Assembly: GCA_025766275.1 (NCBI GenBank)
Contig: JAFKAC010000008.1
Coordinates: forward strand, 806,001 to 870,000
Length of the DNA stretch: 64,000 nt
Source of the DNA: Lactarius indigo
Lineage: Eukaryota; Basidiomycota; Agaricomycetes; Russulales; Russulaceae
Reading direction: 5' to 3'
Positions 22,421-34,625 of this stretch are shown one piece after another. How positions within the stretch are numbered: position 1 is the first letter of the stretch; each line of letters opens with the position of its first letter. The notes beneath the pieces are model-generated. The model was given only the letters and a program-made list of their open reading frames with translations. It did no database searches and was not told the origin of the DNA. The translations under genes were made by a program, and so were the position numbers.

Positions 22421-23163
22421 CCTAACCCAAATGTCCCACCAAGAAAAACCTAGATACCGCAAACTTTGAGTTGGTTACTAGTGCTGAGCGCTGAGCGCTA
22501 AGAAGAGATGGATTCAACGTGAGCACTGCCAATGCCTAATCGAGCCATGGCTCACGGTAGCCGAGTTGACCTGGCTCAGCCAATTTGAGCCAAACCGTGG
22601 CAGTCCTCAGCTTCCATTTTTGGAAAACCATCCGTCTCCGTGATGTCCGTCTCAGGTCTTTGCAAAAGACACTGCAAACGCGTTGACTGAGGTACGTAAC
22701 CCGGCTATAGTGCGTCTAGAGTCGGCCCTGAAGCTTGAAGCCTGAGGATCGGGGACCTGCAGGACAACCCACACCGTTACTTTACCAACGAAAGGTTGTT
22801 TGCGGTTATAGCACGCCCAAAGTTGAATAAAGAGGTGAGATCCTGGGTGAGATACACTAATGCTACTATTGCTTTCTGAAAAGGGGCCTGACGTTACAGT
22901 GTACTGCCGCTTGAGGCTGTTCTGACCAGGGGCAGAAGCTAAGTACCTTAATACATTTCTATTCCGGAGCGTGTATCTGAGACAAAAACTGGTCGCCCGT
23001 CACGGTCAGGTAGCTATTGAGTCGCAACGCGTACGTAGATCAGCGCGCCCTTCAATCGTGGAGTTATCCGGGTCTCGTTTCTCTCCGGTCCCGGCTTGCA
23101 GGATAAAATGCGTGCTTGGGAACCCCATTTCTTTCAGACCTGTTGGCGTTGGCCATCGTAGCC
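22421..23163. other. Intergenic region upstream of the first BCS1-like gene
   Basis: No gene seen. It contains a hAT-end-like stretch at 22535-22608. The promoter-proximal segment (about 22880-23160) resembles the sequence before the second BCS1-like gene at 36360-36626, for example the gaggctgt…ctgacc phrases and cttTcag before the start. This indicates that the duplication included the promoter. Confidence 0.5.
22535..22608. repeat. Degenerate relative of the hAT element end
   Basis: This stretch shares phrases with the right terminus of the hAT at 34935-35088: ctaatcgagcc, tggctca, then ggctcagccaatttgagcc and a diverged ccgtggcag in place of ccacggcaacac. It contains no transposase. It is probably a remnant of an older or non-autonomous related copy; the second end is not clear. 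Confidence 0.4.
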
Positions 23164-25172
23164 ATGTCCTCACTTGTTCGGCTCACGGCCACCGTTCAGC
23201 ATCTTCTTACTACGGTATTAAACACCACCGTCGAGGCCACACAAAATAGTACATTCACGAACTTGGACGCAGCACAAAATACAACTGTGTTAGATACACC
23301 TCCGCAAACGCCGACCGTTTTCTCGTTGCTAATGGCGTTCATATACTCTATATGTGCCCTTCGCGACTACTTGAAACTTATCATTCTCGGTGGCGCTTTG
23401 GAGACCCTTCGTCGCATCTATTCAGCTTCTCATCTCGTGGACCGGTTCTTTATCACGGCGACCTTCGAAAGTGACGACATGGCGTCCAGTGAGCAGCCTT
23501 TTTCTCATGGATTATTCGTCGACTGATTGAGAGCTCAGGCTGGATGATGTTCTGGCTTTCTTCCCTTCCTCAGTGGCGTCGATGCCGGGACGTCTCTGTC
23601 AGCACTGTATTCGATGTGGGCAGAGGCGCTCTAAACCCTTACGAAAATGAGGACGAACACCGGCAACCACGGGGACAACGAGCTGTCCGATATCTACCCT
23701 CTTATACTGCAAGTCATGGGATGTGGTATAAGGGTAGATATGTCACCGTATCTCGGGTTAAGGAGGAAAGTCGTTGGGGAAACGACAAGTCGACCCTGAC
23801 TGTCACGTCTGTATCTTTGGCTTTGATCCAGAAGCCTCTTCTCTGAAACTGTTCTCACAGCATCTTCTCTCGTGACCGCTCTATCCTTGACACAATGATC
23901 CTCGAGGCGAGGGAGACATGGATGTCCGCAAGAAGCGACAAGATCGATATTTACGCTGGTGATAGGTTGGTTGAATAATCTTCAAAAGAGCTATCCGTTG
24001 ATTTCAAGTTGTTTATACCAGGTACGGTGAATGTTGGAATCACGTTGCTTCGCGGCCCAAGCGTCCTTTGAACTCGATCGTGCTGGATGAAGGTATCAAA
24101 GAGCTGCTCCTCGATGACGCTCGTGACTTTTTGAAAAGCAAAAAATGGTATGCCGAACGGGGTGCGTCTCTTGTCTTGTTTTCGGTTCCGTAGCATCTAA
24201 GCAACGATTCAGGCATTCCTTTCCGGCGCGGATATCTTCTGTATGGGGCTCCTGGATCTGGCAAGACCTCCATCATTCACAGTCTCGCTGGAGAGCTCGG
24301 CCTTGGTGTATTCATGATTTCCCTCTCCAAAATCGACGACGCCGGCTTGAACTCATTGATTTCTTTGCTTCCAGAGCAATGTGTCGCGGTCATGGAGGAT
24401 ATTGACGCGGCGTTCACTCATGAAATCACTCGTGATATATCTGGTACAGATCTCGAGGATCCCCGTATCCGCGATCCATCGCAATGGGACGACAATGGCG
24501 ACCCTAAGGACGATCCCAATGACAAGCAAGATGGGCAAGATGGGGGACGAAGTAGCAGTGGCGAGTCTGCATCCAGTAGATCTAAGCTCACACTCTCGGG
24601 ACTACTCAACGCCCTCGACGGCATCTCTGCACAGGAAGGCCGCATACTGTTTGCAACTACCAATCGATACCACGCACTCGATCCCGCACTTACGCGTCCG
24701 GGCCGCATGGACCTCCATATTGAGTTCCGTCTCGCTAGCCGTTACCAGGCCAGAGAGTTGTACAAGCGCTTCTACATTCCGGACCCCTCTGAAGCTGCCT
24801 CGACGGGCGACGATGACGAAAATGATGACGTACCTAGCTACTCTGGGTATGTCACGCCAACAAATGAGGGCCTCGGTCCCACACCAGCGTGCGCCCAAAA
24901 GTGCTGTACGCGACGCGCCGCCCAACTATAGCAGTACTGTTCATTCGACGAGCGCGCAAAAACTGTCAAGGAAGCGGGTCGATTACCTCGCAGAACGATT
25001 CGCATCACGGATACCCGAGCGCGAGTTCTCGATGGCCAGTTTGCAAGCGTACTTGATGTCGTACAAAACACACCACATCCAAGCAGTAGATGATGTCGAT
25101 CAGTGGATCGAGGAAACCCGAGAAGCACGAGACCGCAGAGCCAGCGCAAGGGCTGTGCGTATCCAGGGGTGA
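23164..25172 (+). pseudogene. BCS1-like AAA ATPase, copy 1, C-terminus lost to a one-base insertion
   Basis: Exons start at 23164 and are separated by introns 23489-23538, 23807-23860, 23966-24021 and 24162-24212, matching the second copy at 36627 intron for intron. The protein starts MSSLVRLTATVQHLLTTVLN and has a membrane/targeting region (LLMAFIYSICALRDYLKLII). It then has SWMMFWLSSLPQW, Walker A GAPGSGKTS, Walker B AVMEDIDAAF and the sensor-like LFATTNRYHALDPALTRPGR, with an acidic Asp/Asp-Pro insertion. Fungal Bcs1 is an inner-membrane mitochondrial ATPase that translocates the Rieske protein; expanded Agaricomycete paralogues have unknown substrates. Relative to copy 2, an extra T near 24890 (…ccagcgTgcgccc…) shifts the frame and stops it at 24931, while the conserved tail (SRKRVDYLAERFASRIPERE, ending at 25172) continues in another frame. 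It may still make a protein lacking about 80 residues, or this may be a sequence error. Confidence 0.8.
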
Positions 25173-25640
25173 GAGTAGAGAGGGTCCGAGTCATAGACGG
25201 CGCGTATAACGGACGTCCTTGTATTTTTTTTTTTTTACAACACTCCAATATCTCTTGCATAAATTGACACGTTTACGCTTCATGAGAATAGGACTCAGAC
25301 TTCCAAATGGTACGTACAAATTCTGGGGCGGCACCGAGTACGGGTCTACGGCTCATGTCTGTGAGTGAACAGCCTTTGGCATGATCAAGTCAGATCATCT
25401 CAGATGCGCCCATTTCGCGACTGACCATAACAAGGCACAGTACAGTATGCAGTAGTCTGGCGCAGTTCCTCACTATGCTGTACGTACTGATAACGACAGG
25501 CACATCTCCGCGTGATACGTTCAGCTGCTGAGCGCTAGCACTGGATTGGCTCAACATACTGTAGTGAAAAAGAAAAACGTTGTGAGTTGTGAGCGCTTAG
25601 AATGTTGAATTCATTGAATTCGGCAGGCGCATTCTGCTTA
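25173..25640. other. Intergenic flank between BCS1-like copy 1 and the Tc1/mariner element
   Basis: No gene seen. It ends in the TA dinucleotide (25639-25640) that serves as the left half of the target-site duplication of the large element. Confidence 0.6.
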
Positions 25641-25667
25641 CAGCAAAATCCAAAATGGGGGGCCCCT
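25641..25667 (+). repeat. Left terminal inverted repeat of the Tc1/mariner-type element
   Basis: 27 bp, preceded by TA at 25639-25640. It contains the palindromic core GGGGGGCCCC. It matches the right repeat in reverse complement at 26 of 27 positions. Confidence 0.9.
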
Positions 25668-25942
25668 TGAGTAAAAATGGACGACAGCTGACCTCCAAAT
25701 TTGACGTGCGGGGTTCATAGTTAAGTATTGTTTGAAATTCCTAGGAAATTTGGTATCTCACAAATATACAGTTATTAAATAGTTATCCATGATATTCAAT
25801 AGTTATCGTGGGATGCTGGGACAGCACGCAGCAAAGGGCCTGCAAAGTTAAGGTTATCCCATACGCGCTGCCCGTTGCGGAAGATTTTTTGTCTTCTACC
25901 TCCACCTCTCCCTCTAACCACCTCCGTCTCCCATCCCTGACC

Positions 25943-27020
25943 ATGGTCGGCCGCCACATCTCAGATGAGCTCAAGGAAATGGCCATGTCCTTGTCCATCC
26001 AGGGTCTTCGCGACTCGGATATTCACGAACTTACTGGAATTAGTGTGCAATCTCTCAAGCGATTGCGAAGCACACATCGCGATACTGGTCACTTCTCGTG
26101 CAAACCAGCTGTCGCAGGTCAGCCGCGCATCCTCACTGCAATGGATAGAAAGGTGTGTGATCTATTTATCATTCAGTCGTCGTCTCATGGTGTATAGTTC
26201 CTTTGTGATTGTGTGGGTCGTCGACCCGATCTAGCTCTCACGGAATTGCAGACAGAACTGTGGGAGGTCTGTGACGTCGACGCATCGGTGCAAACAATCG
26301 CGCGTTCCCTCCAAAGGGAGGGCTACACTATGAAGATGGTGGGTCATTGTCCGCTTGATTCTTGCAGCGCCCTCACCATCGACCTTGTAGGTTACGCGGA
26401 CTGCTCTCGAGCGAAATGAACAAGATCGAGAGGACTTCAAAAACCTCATCAATGGGCACTTCCGCCTGGAACAACTCGTGTTCGCCGACGAAAGCCATTT
26501 CAACCGGCTGACGTTGAGGAGGCCATACGCGTGGTCATTACGTGGCGAACGTGCCTGTTGGTACGAATTTCAATTCCGAGGGGCGAAATACTCCCTACTC
26601 CCAGCCATCTCCCTCAACGGGATAATCCATCTGGAGGTCGTCGAGAACGCTATCACTGGCACGGACTTCCGACGATTTGTTCAGGGCTTACTCCCGCTCA
26701 TGAACGAATGGCCACTCCCCAACTCTGTACTCGTCGTTGACAACGCTTCCATTCACAAGGTCGCCGGCATTCGTGAGATGGTCGAGGAATGCGGCGCGCG
26801 CCTGCTGTACCTCCCCGCGTATTCACCCGACTTCAACCCTATCGAACTCGCCTTCTCGACCATCAAGGCGTGGCTGCGCGCGAATCGTGATCAAGTAAAC
26901 CAGGACTTGGAGTCCGAGAACGGCACAGTGTATGACACGTTATGGGAGGGGGTTCACTCAATTACTGCAGAAAATGCGAAGGGTTGGTATGCTCACTGCG
27001 GGTACGATGTACGCGCTTGA
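25943..27020 (+). CDS. Tc1/mariner (IS630-like) transposase, DD34E, apparently intact
   Basis: Exons 25943-26152, 26198-26338 and 26391-27020 total 981 nt, coding for 326 residues. The N-terminal half is a paired helix-turn-helix DNA-binding region (ISDELKEMAMSLSIQGLRDS, then DIHELTGISVQSLKRLRSTH; DASVQTIARSLQREGYTMK). The catalytic core has D150 in VFADESHFN, D234 in VVDNASIHK and E269 in YSPDFNPIE, giving 34 residues between the last two (DD34E). The enzyme would cut at the terminal inverted repeats and insert at TA. Start ATG at 25943 follows tccctgaccatgg. Both introns (45 and 52 nt) are GT-AG and keep frame. It sits 276 bp inside the left repeat and points towards the accessory gene. Confidence 0.92.
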
Positions 27021-27261
27021 TATTTTAGTTCTCCACTAGTACATGTAAATATATTGGATGTTCTCATGTGGGCACGGATAAACAGAAGGTTCTGAAGCAA
27101 ATTATATATATATTTTGGGGGTATCTTGTGCGTTCACGACTTCGTGTGCTTTCCTGCCTGAGTCTCAGAAGCGGCCGGGGTTTGCCAGCTGACAAAGCTG
27201 ACAAATCTCACACCGCAGTCACACTTCCTATGTCACTTCCTTCGCTCTCAAGCTCATCGAT

Positions 27262-27345
27262 CTCCTCCTCGATCTCCTCCTCCTCCTCCTCCTCCTCCTC
27301 CTCCTCCTCCTCCTCCTCCTCCTCCTCCTCCTCCTCAATCTCCTC
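27262..27345 (+). repeat. CTC trinucleotide tract encoding poly-Glu in the accessory gene
   Basis: A run of ctc triplets reads as GAG on the minus strand and encodes the acidic Glu tract of the accessory protein. It keeps frame, so length changes alter only the Glu count. Confidence 0.85.
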
Positions 27346-29256
27346 CTCCTCAGCGTCCTCAATCACCTCCTCCTCGGCGTCCTCAATCTCGTCCTCCCCC
27401 TCAGAGATATCAATGACCTCGCCTGGAATGGTAAGCCATACTGCGTCTCCTTCCTCCTTTTTTACAGCCCGGCCCTCGACCCTATCATTGCGCTCCATGA
27501 TTTCTTGAACTGCTGGGGCAGTTGGGGCGACGACTTTGGTGGATGGCGCTTCACGGGTGTCCATCAATCCGAGGGGCTTGAAGAACTTGTCTCGAATGAA
27601 CCGGTGGACGCGGCGGGCATTTTCTGTACCAAGTCCGAAACCTGAGAGGAGCGACTCATCCAGTTTGAAGAGCTGGATCGCGTCGTTGTACCTGAAGTTG
27701 TACAGATCGGTGTGGCTATCGAGGTAAGTCAAGTTTGGCCTCGGTTCCTCGATGTCCATGAGGGTGAGTATCTCGTATATCAACAGGACTCGCCCTTGCA
27801 ATTGACAATCCGCTAACAATTCTGGGGAACCGTAGGCTGGTGGGGAAGGTGACTTGCTCTCTGTGCGAGTGGACGCTGGTGCCTCGGTATGTACGGTGAT
27901 GTCGCTGATTTGTGTAGCGTACGATGGACCCGAGCCCGACCCCGGTTGAACCTGGGTTCCTGACACGATGTAGGAGCTCTGCGACCCGCCTACACCTGGT
28001 GTAGGTGTAATATTGACGGCGATGTGGACCTCTGGTGCCGCACAAGCACCTGCGCCCCTTGGTTTCTTCGCAGGTGGGCGATCGGACAGCGATGTATTCG
28101 GTCGCAAAAATTTGTCTGCTTTTCCGATTGCCTGAATATCGGTAAGTCTTTGTTCTTCACTTATGTTTTTTTTTGTTTTGCTTACGATGAGTTTTGCCCA
28201 TAACGTCATCTCGGCATGCTCGATATCTTTGTGCCCCCCCGGTACGCCTGGACTTGGTGGCTCAATCCAGCAATACTTACGCAACCCGGAGGCCTTGGAA
28301 TGTTCACTGCATAGTAAGTGTCTCTGTAAACTGAGCAAATGGTCGTATTGACGTTTTGCTTCCGGCGTGGCCTCTGGGGGTATGTCGTCATCGCGGGATC
28401 GTTTCTCCTTCTTCTTCCCCTTTCCGCGTGTCTTCAGTCGACCCAACGTACTCTGCAACCCCCCCAAAAAAGTGAGTACTTCGTTCATTTGTCGAGAGTG
28501 TCCATGACTCACCACATCTTTGATTTCCATCGTCACTGCGCGTGTCCGCGCCACGAGTGCCTTTTCTCGCACACTGGCAACGGCCACTTTCCAGTCTGAC
28601 GGGCAGGTGAGAGACACCCAAGTCCGATTCCCACCGCTGACCCGATACCCCAGACGCACGTCTTCGCGAGCGTTGAATCGTTCCAATGCCTCGGCTTCAA
28701 AGTCCGGCCAAGCCATGTCGGTCTGGGCAGCAAAGGTCTGCCTGACCTGGTCCCTATCGACTTCAACCCGAAATTGCCAAACTTCATGACATTAGCGGTA
28801 AGCGTTTCACCGACTTAAAGCGACGTACCTCCTTTGCTGACTTCCTTATTTGGATAGCTCTTCTTTTGTTGGACTTAGTGTTGCCGTGGCTCGGCTCAGC
28901 TTGGCTTGGCTCAGCTAAGCACAGCTCGACCAAAAAAGGACGAGCTGAGCTGAGCCACTCCAAATTGAGCTGGCTCAAGCTAGGCTGAGCCGGCTCAAGC
29001 CACCCAGAAGTACGAATTAGAAATTGTACCTTTTTGGGTAGCCTGAGTCAGCCAAGCCAACGAAGCCACACTGGAGGTCTAACGCGTGTGAATTCGACCC
29101 TCAAATTGTACAGACAAGTCAAGCCCTGGGTCTGAAGCTCTGAAGATTCGAATCCCCCCCCCGTCGTCCCTCCTCTGCACAAACTGGCCAGAGGTCTGCG
29201 CGCTGTCTGCGCGCTGTTCGCGTTGCCCGCCCGCCGACCTCTGGCCTTTTATGTGC

Positions 29257-29700
29257 TCTCGCCGCCCCTCGCCGCCGCTCGTCGCCACTCGCCGCCGCTC
29301 GCTCTCTCTGGTCGTTGCTCGTCGCCGCTCGTCACCGCTCGTCGCCGCTCATCACTACTCGCCGCCCCTCGCTCGCTCTGGTCGCCGCTCGTCGCCGCTC
29401 GCCTGCTCTGGTCGCCGCTCATCACCCCTCGCCGCCCCTTGCCTGCTCTGGTCGCCGCTCCTCACCCCTCGCCGCTCCTCGCTCGCTCTGGTCACCGCTC
29501 GTCGCCGCTCGCTGCCCCTCGCCTGCTTTGGTCGCCACTCGTCGCCGCTCGCCGCCGCTCGCCTGCTCTGGTCGCCACTCGCCGCCGCTCGCCTGCTCTG
29601 GTCGCCACTCGCCGCCGCTCGCCTGCTCTGGTCGCCACTCGTCGCCGCTCGCCGCCCCTCGCTCTGGTCGCCGCCGCTCGTCGCCCCTCACTCTGGTCGC
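29257..29700. repeat. GC-rich minisatellite inside the hAT element
   Basis: Imperfect units built from ctcgccgctc, gtcgccactc and gcctgctctg. Two consecutive 30-bp copies at 29571-29630 are identical. It lies between the left hAT end and the transposase stop. Open frames through it on both strands (for example Arg/Ser/Pro-rich on plus) are artefacts of the repeat. Confidence 0.85.
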
Positions 29701-30062
29701 CGCCCATCGCCGCTCCTCTGGCCACCGCGCAGCCGTTGGTGCCGCTGCCACCACCCTCGCTGTCACCGCCGCCACCGCTACCACCCTCACGGCCGGCGCT
29801 GGCACCCGCCCACCTTCGGACGACCATCGGGTGCCCCTGGATGCCTCGGACGCCCTCGGAAGGCCCTCGGACGCCCTCGGACGCCCTCGGACAGCCCTCG
29901 CGTGCCCTCCTCTTGCCCCTCCACACCCCCCTTTCTCTTCCCACCCCCTTTTCCCTCTCTGGCCACCCCAGGTGAGTCGCACAGGTCCCCTACTTTTATG
30001 TAGTTCATTCCTAGGTACAAATACATGTATATAGCCTTGTTGCAAATAAATTTCTCTTTAAA

Positions 30063-33000
30063 CTACTGCTCACTAATGCCCCTGAGATAAGCCCTCAAGT
30101 CCTCAACTGGTCTGACTGCCTCCATTCCCTCCAGCTCTTCCATTTCATCCTTCTCTCCAAGCCCTTCAGTAAAATTGAGTTCCCTTTTATACTTTGCCTG
30201 GAACTTGAGTATCTGTATGGCTTCCATGCTGCCTGGCTTAAGGCGGTTCCTCCTGGCTCTAGCTGTCTCCTTGCTTGCTGAGAAGACACGCTCACATGGG
30301 ACTGAAGTGGCTTGAATGGGGAGTAAGTCCATGGCAAGCTTGAAGAGTGTTGGCCACTTTTTCTGGTGTTCCTGCCATTCCAACTACTGTCAGTACTCCC
30401 TAATAAAATGAACCATTCTACATACCTGCCAGAACTCAAGAATATTGGCATATTTGACTGGGGCTGCTAGATAGTCATCAACTTCACCTTCTAAGGTATT
30501 TGCCTGTGGTCTGTAGACAGGCATTGGGCCAATACCAAGGTTTGCCAAAGTGGCCTGCATGCCACCAAATGGTTCAGGGGGTGGAGGGGGTACAGTTGAT
30601 CTAGTAGGGGCTCTAGATGGTGTGTACAATGGTCTGAGCTACTTAGAATTTTAGTTTTAGAGTAGCATGATAAAATTAAAAGCACTCACTGCATCAAGGA
30701 GGTGGCGCTTTACTGCTTCAGAAACATTTGATTGGTAGTGTTGCTTGAACCATTCAAGCTTTGTCAAAGGGTTAAGAACTGTTCACATGAGATGAGAAAT
30801 TATGCAGAATATTAAGACAGCCACTCACCCATTGAAAGCTGATATACTGGAAGGTCAAGGGCCTGCATAGAATATGGAACTATCTTCTCTGAAGCTTTTC
30901 CAATAATAAGACCAATGTCCTGTCTCTCAGTCTCCAAGGTATTTGCCAAGTCATTCAGGGTTTTTAAAAAGCCCTCAAATGCAGCAACTGTGCCACAAAG
31001 TGTTGGCGTCTTCTCATAAGAAAGTGATTGCTGATACCAGAAGGGGATCTAATAAATAAATTAATAGACAATCAGAGAGAGAAAATGTCTGCACACCTGA
31101 AGAATTCTCTGAAGTCCCCCAAGGACCCTCCAATCTTCCTCATTTAATGGGTCTGGCCCTCCCTCCTGAGTAAACCTATCAATTGCCTAACTAAAAGTTA
31201 GCATTAGAATTTATTAAATGGCTTAAAAAATACCTCTCTCAAAATAAATGCCCTCTTGATCATTAAATAGGCAGAGGACCACCTGGTCTCCACATCAAGA
31301 ATTAATTGCAAAGGAGGCACATTTGACTCCTTTGCAATTGTAGAAAATATATCACGCCTTCGTGATGAGTTGCGGATCTATTATAAATAAATTAGAAAAA
31401 AAAAAAAAGAAAAAACTCGGAAAAAGAAACAAGAAAAAGAAAAAGAAATAGAAAAAGAAAAAGAAAAAGAAAAAGAAAAAGAAAAAGAAAAAGAAAAAGA
31501 AAAAGAAAAAGAAAAAGAAAAAGAAAAAGAAAAAGAAAAAGAAAAAGAAAAAGAAAAAGAAAAAGAAAAAGAAAAAGAAAAAGAAAAAGAAAAAGAAAAA
31601 GAAAAAGAAAAAGAAAAAGAAAAAGAAAAAGAAAAAAGACAAAAAAACTCGAAAAAAAGAAGGGAAAAAGAAGAAAAAAAAGAAAAAAAAAAGGAAAGGC
31701 TCACATAAACAATAATTTGCTGAAGCCTTTTAACTTGGTCAAAACCAAGTTCAACTGCTTCCTCAAGCATTGCCTTGCATGCAAGATTTACAATATGGGC
31801 AAAGCATCTAAAAAGTGTTAGCAAAAAAATATTAAATAGTTTGACACTTACCTGATGTGGCGCTGCTCTGCAGAAAACCCAGTATTAGGATATTGCTTCT
31901 TTAACTGAGTTTCTAGTGCCTCCATCATAGAGCTGTTGTTGGATGCATTATCTGTTGTTATCCAACCAATCTTTATTTAAAAAAAAATTAATTAGTCGAA
32001 ATTTATATATAAAATGAAGTAGACATTACCTTTCTTTCAAGCCCCATCCTAGTAATGATAAAATGAAAGACCTCAGCTAACCTCTCTCCAGTGTGGGACC
32101 CAGGAAAATAGACAAATCCAATAAGGTCAGCTCTAAGGGTTAGCTTTTGCTGGCCATCTTGAGTCTGGATCTGCTCCAGCCAGTGAGCAGTAACAGCCAT
32201 GTATGGCTTGAGGTCAGGGTCTGTCCACATGTCTGTGGTAAAAGAGACCCTCCCAAGGCAGCTTGTCTAAATAGAAGTTAGCCCTCAAGCACTAAGATAT
32301 AATAATAAAATATTACCTGAATATGCTGAGACAAATTGTGGAGTGCCTCTGTACAGTTCTCCACAATGCGCTTCTGCATAGTGGTCCTGTGAGGGATGTC
32401 TGCATCACTCAGCTCAGGGCGGAGTAGGAGACACAGGTGGCGGAACTCTGGTCTCTCCACAATCATCATAGGCTAAAAAAAAAAAAAAAAACATTAAATA
32501 GGGAAAAAAAATTAAAATTAAATAAAAAACCTGATCTGTGGCAACAATAAATTGCACAAGGCCATCTAAAAAGTTGTCTTGAGTGAAGGGAGTGCGGCGC
32601 CTAGCTTGATGCTCTACAGGAACTCCAGTAACTCTTGCAACAGCTTCTTCTCCCTCTTTACCTCTCAGCTCAATTTTGAGTCTTTGGCACTCTGTAACCC
32701 ACTCATCTGCATGGTGATTGAGCAGGTGGGACCGCAGAGGACCTGTTGCAGTAGTGGAGCGATATGAGTGTACTTTGATGGACGCATCCTCTTGATGAAG
32801 TATCCTACAAAAATAATTTTTAGAAATAAAAATAAAAATAAGAATAAAAAACTCACAAGCAAAACTTGCACTGTTTCTTCCCATCAAGAGCCTGAAAAAA
32901 CCTCAAGGTGTCATCACCTGAGCCCAGCCTTGAACCAGCTTTTTGAGCCCTCCTTGGGCGGCGAGTTGGAGTTGGAGGGTCAGAGTTGCCTTCCTGAGGG

Positions 33001-33469
33001 CTATTGAAATTAGCACCACCCTCCTGAGAGCCATCTGACCCATTTCCAAGGTCAAAGTTCTCAGGTTGGGGTGAGCTAAGGCCTCCCTGTATTAAATTTG
33101 TTAAAAAATGATTATAAAATTAATAAAATAGATACTCACTTGATTGGCAGCCTGAGCAGGTGAAGAACCTGCAAAGGGGTCCTCTCCCTGCTGTGAGGGT
33201 CCAGGAGGGCCACCTGAAGCTGCAGAAGAGCCTAGATTAAAGTGCACATGTCTGGCACTGGAAACTGATGTCTGAGCAGCTGTGGATGAGACTAACACAA
33301 TATGAGTGTATGGATACCATCAAAACAATGAGCACATACCATCAAGCTGAAAAGACATCTCCAAAGCACCACCAGGAAGCTCCCGCTGTTTGACCTGGCT
33401 CTTCTTGGTCTTTGGCCTTTTTGGAGTCCTCTTGGGTGTTGAAGGGGCCCTCTTCCTAGATCCAGCCAT
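30063..33469 (-). CDS. hAT transposase with BED-type zinc finger, apparently complete
   Basis: The start ATG at 33469 gives MAGSRKRAPSTPKRTPKRPK, a basic nuclear-localisation-like tail. A Pro/Gly/Ser/Gln-rich linker follows, then a BED-type finger split by an intron (ALDGKKQCKFC … GPLRSHLLNHHADEW). The catalytic core includes SFTTDMWTDPDLKPYMAVTA, then WITTDNASNNSSMMEALE and RHIRCFAHIVNLACKAMLEE (the CxxH motif), and LILDVETRWSSAYLM (the RW motif). The C-terminal hAT dimerisation domain is ATSVPCERVFSASKETARAR, then NRLKPGSMEAIQILKFQ, with stop at 30063. About a dozen exons join through mostly 45-60 nt introns; I saw no stop or shift in those I spliced. One intron (31378-31704) is 327 nt because of an internal microsatellite. 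The enzyme would mobilise the surrounding element. Confidence 0.85.
31430..31638. repeat. (GAAAAA)n microsatellite within a hAT transposase intron
   Basis: About 35 near-perfect hexamers of gaaaaa. On the transposase strand it is a TTTTTC pyrimidine-rich array lying wholly inside intron 31378-31704, between the donor GTGAGC and the acceptor AATAG. Confidence 0.95.
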
Positions 33470-33874
33470 AGTAGACGTAGCCAAGAGTAGTACAAAAAAA
33501 AATAAAAGAAGCAAGCTGAAGTAGATCAGCTGAGATCAGGCAGAGATGAGGAGAGATGAGACTGTAGCAGACAGCAGGAGCCGAGACGAGAGCGTGGGAA
33601 TGCGCGTCGTACATGCGGTGGCTGCGAAAATTCCTTGCCCTTGCATTGCGCAACTCGCGTTCGTGCTCGCGAGCACCACTGGCACGGGTTTACGACCCAC
33701 CCTCTCTCTTGGCCACAAAGTAAGTGCTCTTTTTTTTTTGCCTGGCTCACTGACTCGCCCACACGCGCCCTCGCAGGTAACAAGGCAGTGGCAGGACCTG
33801 CCCTGCGATAGCCACGCCCCGAACCCCCAAGCCCCCAAGGCAGCCACGGCGATGGCGCCAGCCCTGGGGTGCGA

Positions 33875-34625
33875 CGACCGCGACCGCGACCACGACCACG
33901 ACCACGACCACGACTACGACCACGACCACGACTACGACCACGACCACGACCGCAACCGCAACCACGACCACGACCACCACGACCACCACGACCACCACCG
34001 CGGCAACCGCGACCACCACGGCGACCACGACCACCACAGCGACCACCACGGCGACCGCGACCACGATCACGACCACGATCGCAACCACGACCACGGCCAC
34101 GACCACGACCACGACCGCAACCGCAACCGCAACCACGACCACGACCACCACGACCACCACGACCACCACCGCGGCAACCGCGACCACCACGGCGACCACG
34201 ACCACCACGGCGACCACCACGGCGACCGCGACCATGACCGCGGCGACCACGACCACGACCACAACCACCACCGCAGCGACCGCGACCGCAACTGCGACCA
34301 CAACCACCACCGCGACCACCACCACCACCGCGGCAACCGCGATGACCATCGCGACAACCGCGACGACAACCGCGACCACCACCACGACTGCGGCGACCGC
34401 GACCACGACCGCGACGACAACCACCACCGTGGCGACCGCGATTACCACCGCGGCGACCACGACCACCACCGCGGCAACCGCGACGACCATCGCGACGACC
34501 GCGACGACGACCGCGACCACCACCACCACCGCAGCGACCGCGACCACCACCGCGACCACCACCACCACCGCGGCGACCACTACGACCACCACCACGGCGA
34601 CCGCGACCACCACCGCGGCGACGAT
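33875..34625. repeat. GACCAC-rich simple repeat upstream of the hAT transposase
   Basis: About 750 bp built from gaccac/gaccgc/ggcgac triplet combinations. It is open in several frames (Asp-His, Thr-Thr-Ala, Arg-Gly and Val-rich products), which is expected from composition and not evidence of a gene. It lies between the transposase start and the right hAT end. Confidence 0.9.

Noticed and set aside
23489..23538. Apparent stop and frameshift in BCS1 copy 1 after DMASS
   Set aside because: It lies inside a normal GT-AG intron (GTGAGC…CTCAG) that matches an intron in copy 2.
29223..30045. Overlapping 200-250 codon frames on both strands, Arg/Ser/Pro-rich
   Set aside because: They are products of the GC-rich minisatellite inside the hAT element.
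31352..31824. Poly-Phe/Ser-Phe minus-strand frames
   Set aside because: They are readings of the (GAAAAA)n intronic array.
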